From NCBI GenBank assembly GCA_943331855.1, contig CALQNE010000217.1, positions 1-6,035 of the forward strand: DNA of 6,035 bases, in the 5' to 3' direction. The notes under the pieces are model-generated. The model did not search any database, was not told the origin of the DNA, and saw only the letters and a program-made list of their open reading frames with translations. The position numbers and the translations under genes are program-made. Positions 4,824-6,035 of this stretch are shown piece after piece (positions within the stretch are counted from its first letter, which is position 1; each line of letters starts with the position of its first letter). This stretch comes from Bordetella parapertussis (lineage in GTDB: Bacteria; Pseudomonadota; Gammaproteobacteria; Burkholderiales; Burkholderiaceae_B).

Positions 4824-6035
4824 GTGGGCGCTGCGCTAATTCGTCTTCATCCTAAAGACAACGTACTCATTGCACGCGAACCTTTAACGCTTGGCGCAAC
4901 GGTTAACGCTGACGGCACAAGTATCAAGGTGAGGGCGCAAGTACCCGCCGGCCATAAGATCGCAGCCCGTAAAATCGCCGCGAACGAAATCGTGTTGAAG
5001 TACGACACGCCCATTGGTGTCGCGACGCGTGATATTGAACCTGGCGAACACGTGCATAGCCACAATATCGCCTTGGCCGAGTTTCAACATCAACATGATT
5101 TCGGCCGCGATGTCGTGCCGGTTCAGTATGTGCCTGTTGAGCAGCGTGCCAGCTTCATGGGAATTGTGCGTGCAGATGGACGCGTTGCCACGCGCAACTT
5201 TATCGGAATTATGTCGTCGGTTAATTGCTCATCGACTGCAATCCGGCGCATCGCGGATTGGTTCACGCCAGAACGCTTGGCCGCCTATCCCAATGTAGAT
5301 GGCGTGGTGGCGTTTGCGCAAACGACCGGTTGTGGGATGTCGACGCCAAGCCTGCATTTTGATGTATTGCGCCGTACGTTGGCGGGTTACGCTACCCACC
5401 CAAATTTGGCGGGCGTGTTGATTGTTGGGCTTGGCTGCGAACGCAATCAGGTTGCCGACTTAGTGGCTTCACAAGGCCTTGAAAAATCTGACACGCTGCA
5501 TACCTTGGTGATGCAAGAAGAGGGTGGTACACGTGCCACGATTGAGGCAGGCGTGGCTGCAGTCCAGTCGATGTTGCCGCGGGCCAATGCGATTAAACGT
5601 GAACCTGTTAGCGCCAGCCACATTAAGATTGGTCTTGAGTGCGGTGGCTCGGATGGCTTCTCAGGCATCACCGCCAACCCGGCGCTTGGCGCAGCGATGG
5701 ATATTTTGGTGCGTCATGGTGGTACTGCGATTTTGTCAGAGACGCCCGAGATTCATGGCGTCGAACATATGCTGACACGCCGTGCAGTCAGCGCTGAGGT
5801 GGGTCAAAAATTACTAGACCGAATAGCCTGGTGGGAAGACTACACACGTGGACAAAACGGTCAGTTCAATGGCGTGGTGGCGCCCGGTAATCAAGCGGGT
5901 GGCTTAGCCAACATCTTTGAAAAATCGTTGGGCTCGGCCATGAAGGGCGGCAGCACACCCTTGCAACAAGTGTACGAGTACGCCGAGCGTATTACAGAGC
6001 CAGGTTTTGTGTTTATGGATTCACCAGGTTACGAC
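4824..6035 (+). CDS. Altronate/galactarate dehydratase family protein (UxaA/GarD type), 3'-partial
   Basis: The frame from GTG 4824 stays open for 404 codons to the window edge. Full-length relatives have about 500-520 residues, so roughly the last 100 are missing. These cytoplasmic, iron-dependent lyases dehydrate sugar acids such as altronate or galactarate to 2-keto-3-deoxy acids. An N-terminal SAF domain (about 8-86) contains HPKDNVLIA (9-17), VPAGHKIAARKIA (40-52) and GVATRDIEPGEHVHSHNIAL (65-84). The catalytic part follows: RADGRVATRNFIGIMSSVNC (116-135), FAQTTGCGM (164-172), GLGCERNQ (202-209), QEEGGTRATI (231-240), LECGGSDGFSGITANPALG (271-289), ILSETPEIHGVEHML (303-317), APGNQAGGLANIFEKSLG (353-370) and FVFMDSPGYD (395-404). 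Cys135, Cys170, Cys205 and Cys273 lie in conserved blocks and may include metal ligands. It starts 4 bases after the binding protein. The related SuyAB sulfolactate lyase splits these domains into two chains, whereas here they are fused. The substrate cannot be read from sequence. Confidence 0.93.
   Translation, partial: MGAALIRLHPKDNVLIAREPLTLGATVNADGTSIKVRAQVPAGHKIAARKIAANEIVLKYDTPIGVATRDIEPGEHVHSHNIALAEFQHQHDFGRDVVPVQYVPVEQRASFMGIVRADGRVATRNFIGIMSSVNCSSTAIRRIADWFTPERLAAYPNVDGVVAFAQTTGCGMSTPSLHFDVLRRTLAGYATHPNLAGVLIVGLGCERNQVADLVASQGLEKSDTLHTLVMQEEGGTRATIEAGVAAVQSMLPRANAIKREPVSASHIKIGLECGGSDGFSGITANPALGAAMDILVRHGGTAILSETPEIHGVEHMLTRRAVSAEVGQKLLDRIAWWEDYTRGQNGQFNGVVAPGNQAGGLANIFEKSLGSAMKGGSTPLQQVYEYAERITEPGFVFMDSPGYD

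Noticed and set aside
4824..5085. Reading the dehydratase start as a separate SuyA-like SAF subunit
   Set aside because: The frame continues without a stop into the catalytic domain, so it is a fused single-chain UxaA/GarD-type protein rather than a separate small subunit.
5014..5775. Small frames on both strands (for example 5014-5298 +, 5447-5677 -, 5524-5775 +) as possible small genes
   Set aside because: All lie inside the dehydratase reading frame, which is motif-rich and uninterrupted, and their translations look like no protein family; they are shadows.

Overview
The window looks like chromosomal DNA of a Gram-negative proteobacterium, most likely a betaproteobacterium of the order Burkholderiales. 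The pointers are a Bug/TctC-family periplasmic binding protein with no membrane partners beside it, a tartrate/D-malate-type dehydrogenase, a beta-class glutathione transferase and a PuuE-type deacetylase. Base composition by eye is about half G+C, which is moderate for that order. No mobile element, RNA gene or CRISPR array is visible.

Layout. (1) Bases 1-74 hold the 3' tail of an upstream gene, which probably ends in a 4-base ATGA overlap with the next gene. (2) 71-952 (+) is a PuuE-like (allantoinase-type) polysaccharide deacetylase family protein. (3) After a 29-base convergent gap, 982-1593 (-) is a beta-class glutathione S-transferase. Just upstream of it on the same strand, 1632-2510 (-) is a pirin; the two probably form a pirin-gst operon. 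(4) 2511-2652 is a 142-base divergent control region containing a perfect 6-3-6 inverted repeat, a good operator candidate. (5) 2653-3753 (+) is a tartrate/D-malate dehydrogenase-like enzyme, 3821-4819 (+) is a Tat-exported Bug/TctC solute-binding protein, and 4824-6035 (+) is an altronate/galactarate dehydratase family enzyme. The last starts at GTG and runs off the right edge.

How they work together. The three plus-strand genes on the right look like one catabolic operon. The binding protein would capture a small carboxylate in the periplasm, and the dehydrogenase and the UxaA/GarD-type dehydratase would process a hydroxy acid or sugar acid in the cytoplasm. The exact substrate cannot be read from the sequence. 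Pirin and GST form a separate, divergently transcribed pair of stress- or detoxification-type proteins. The deacetylase belongs to another operon entering from the left. The families are known; what is open is the substrate of the right-hand operon and of the deacetylase.
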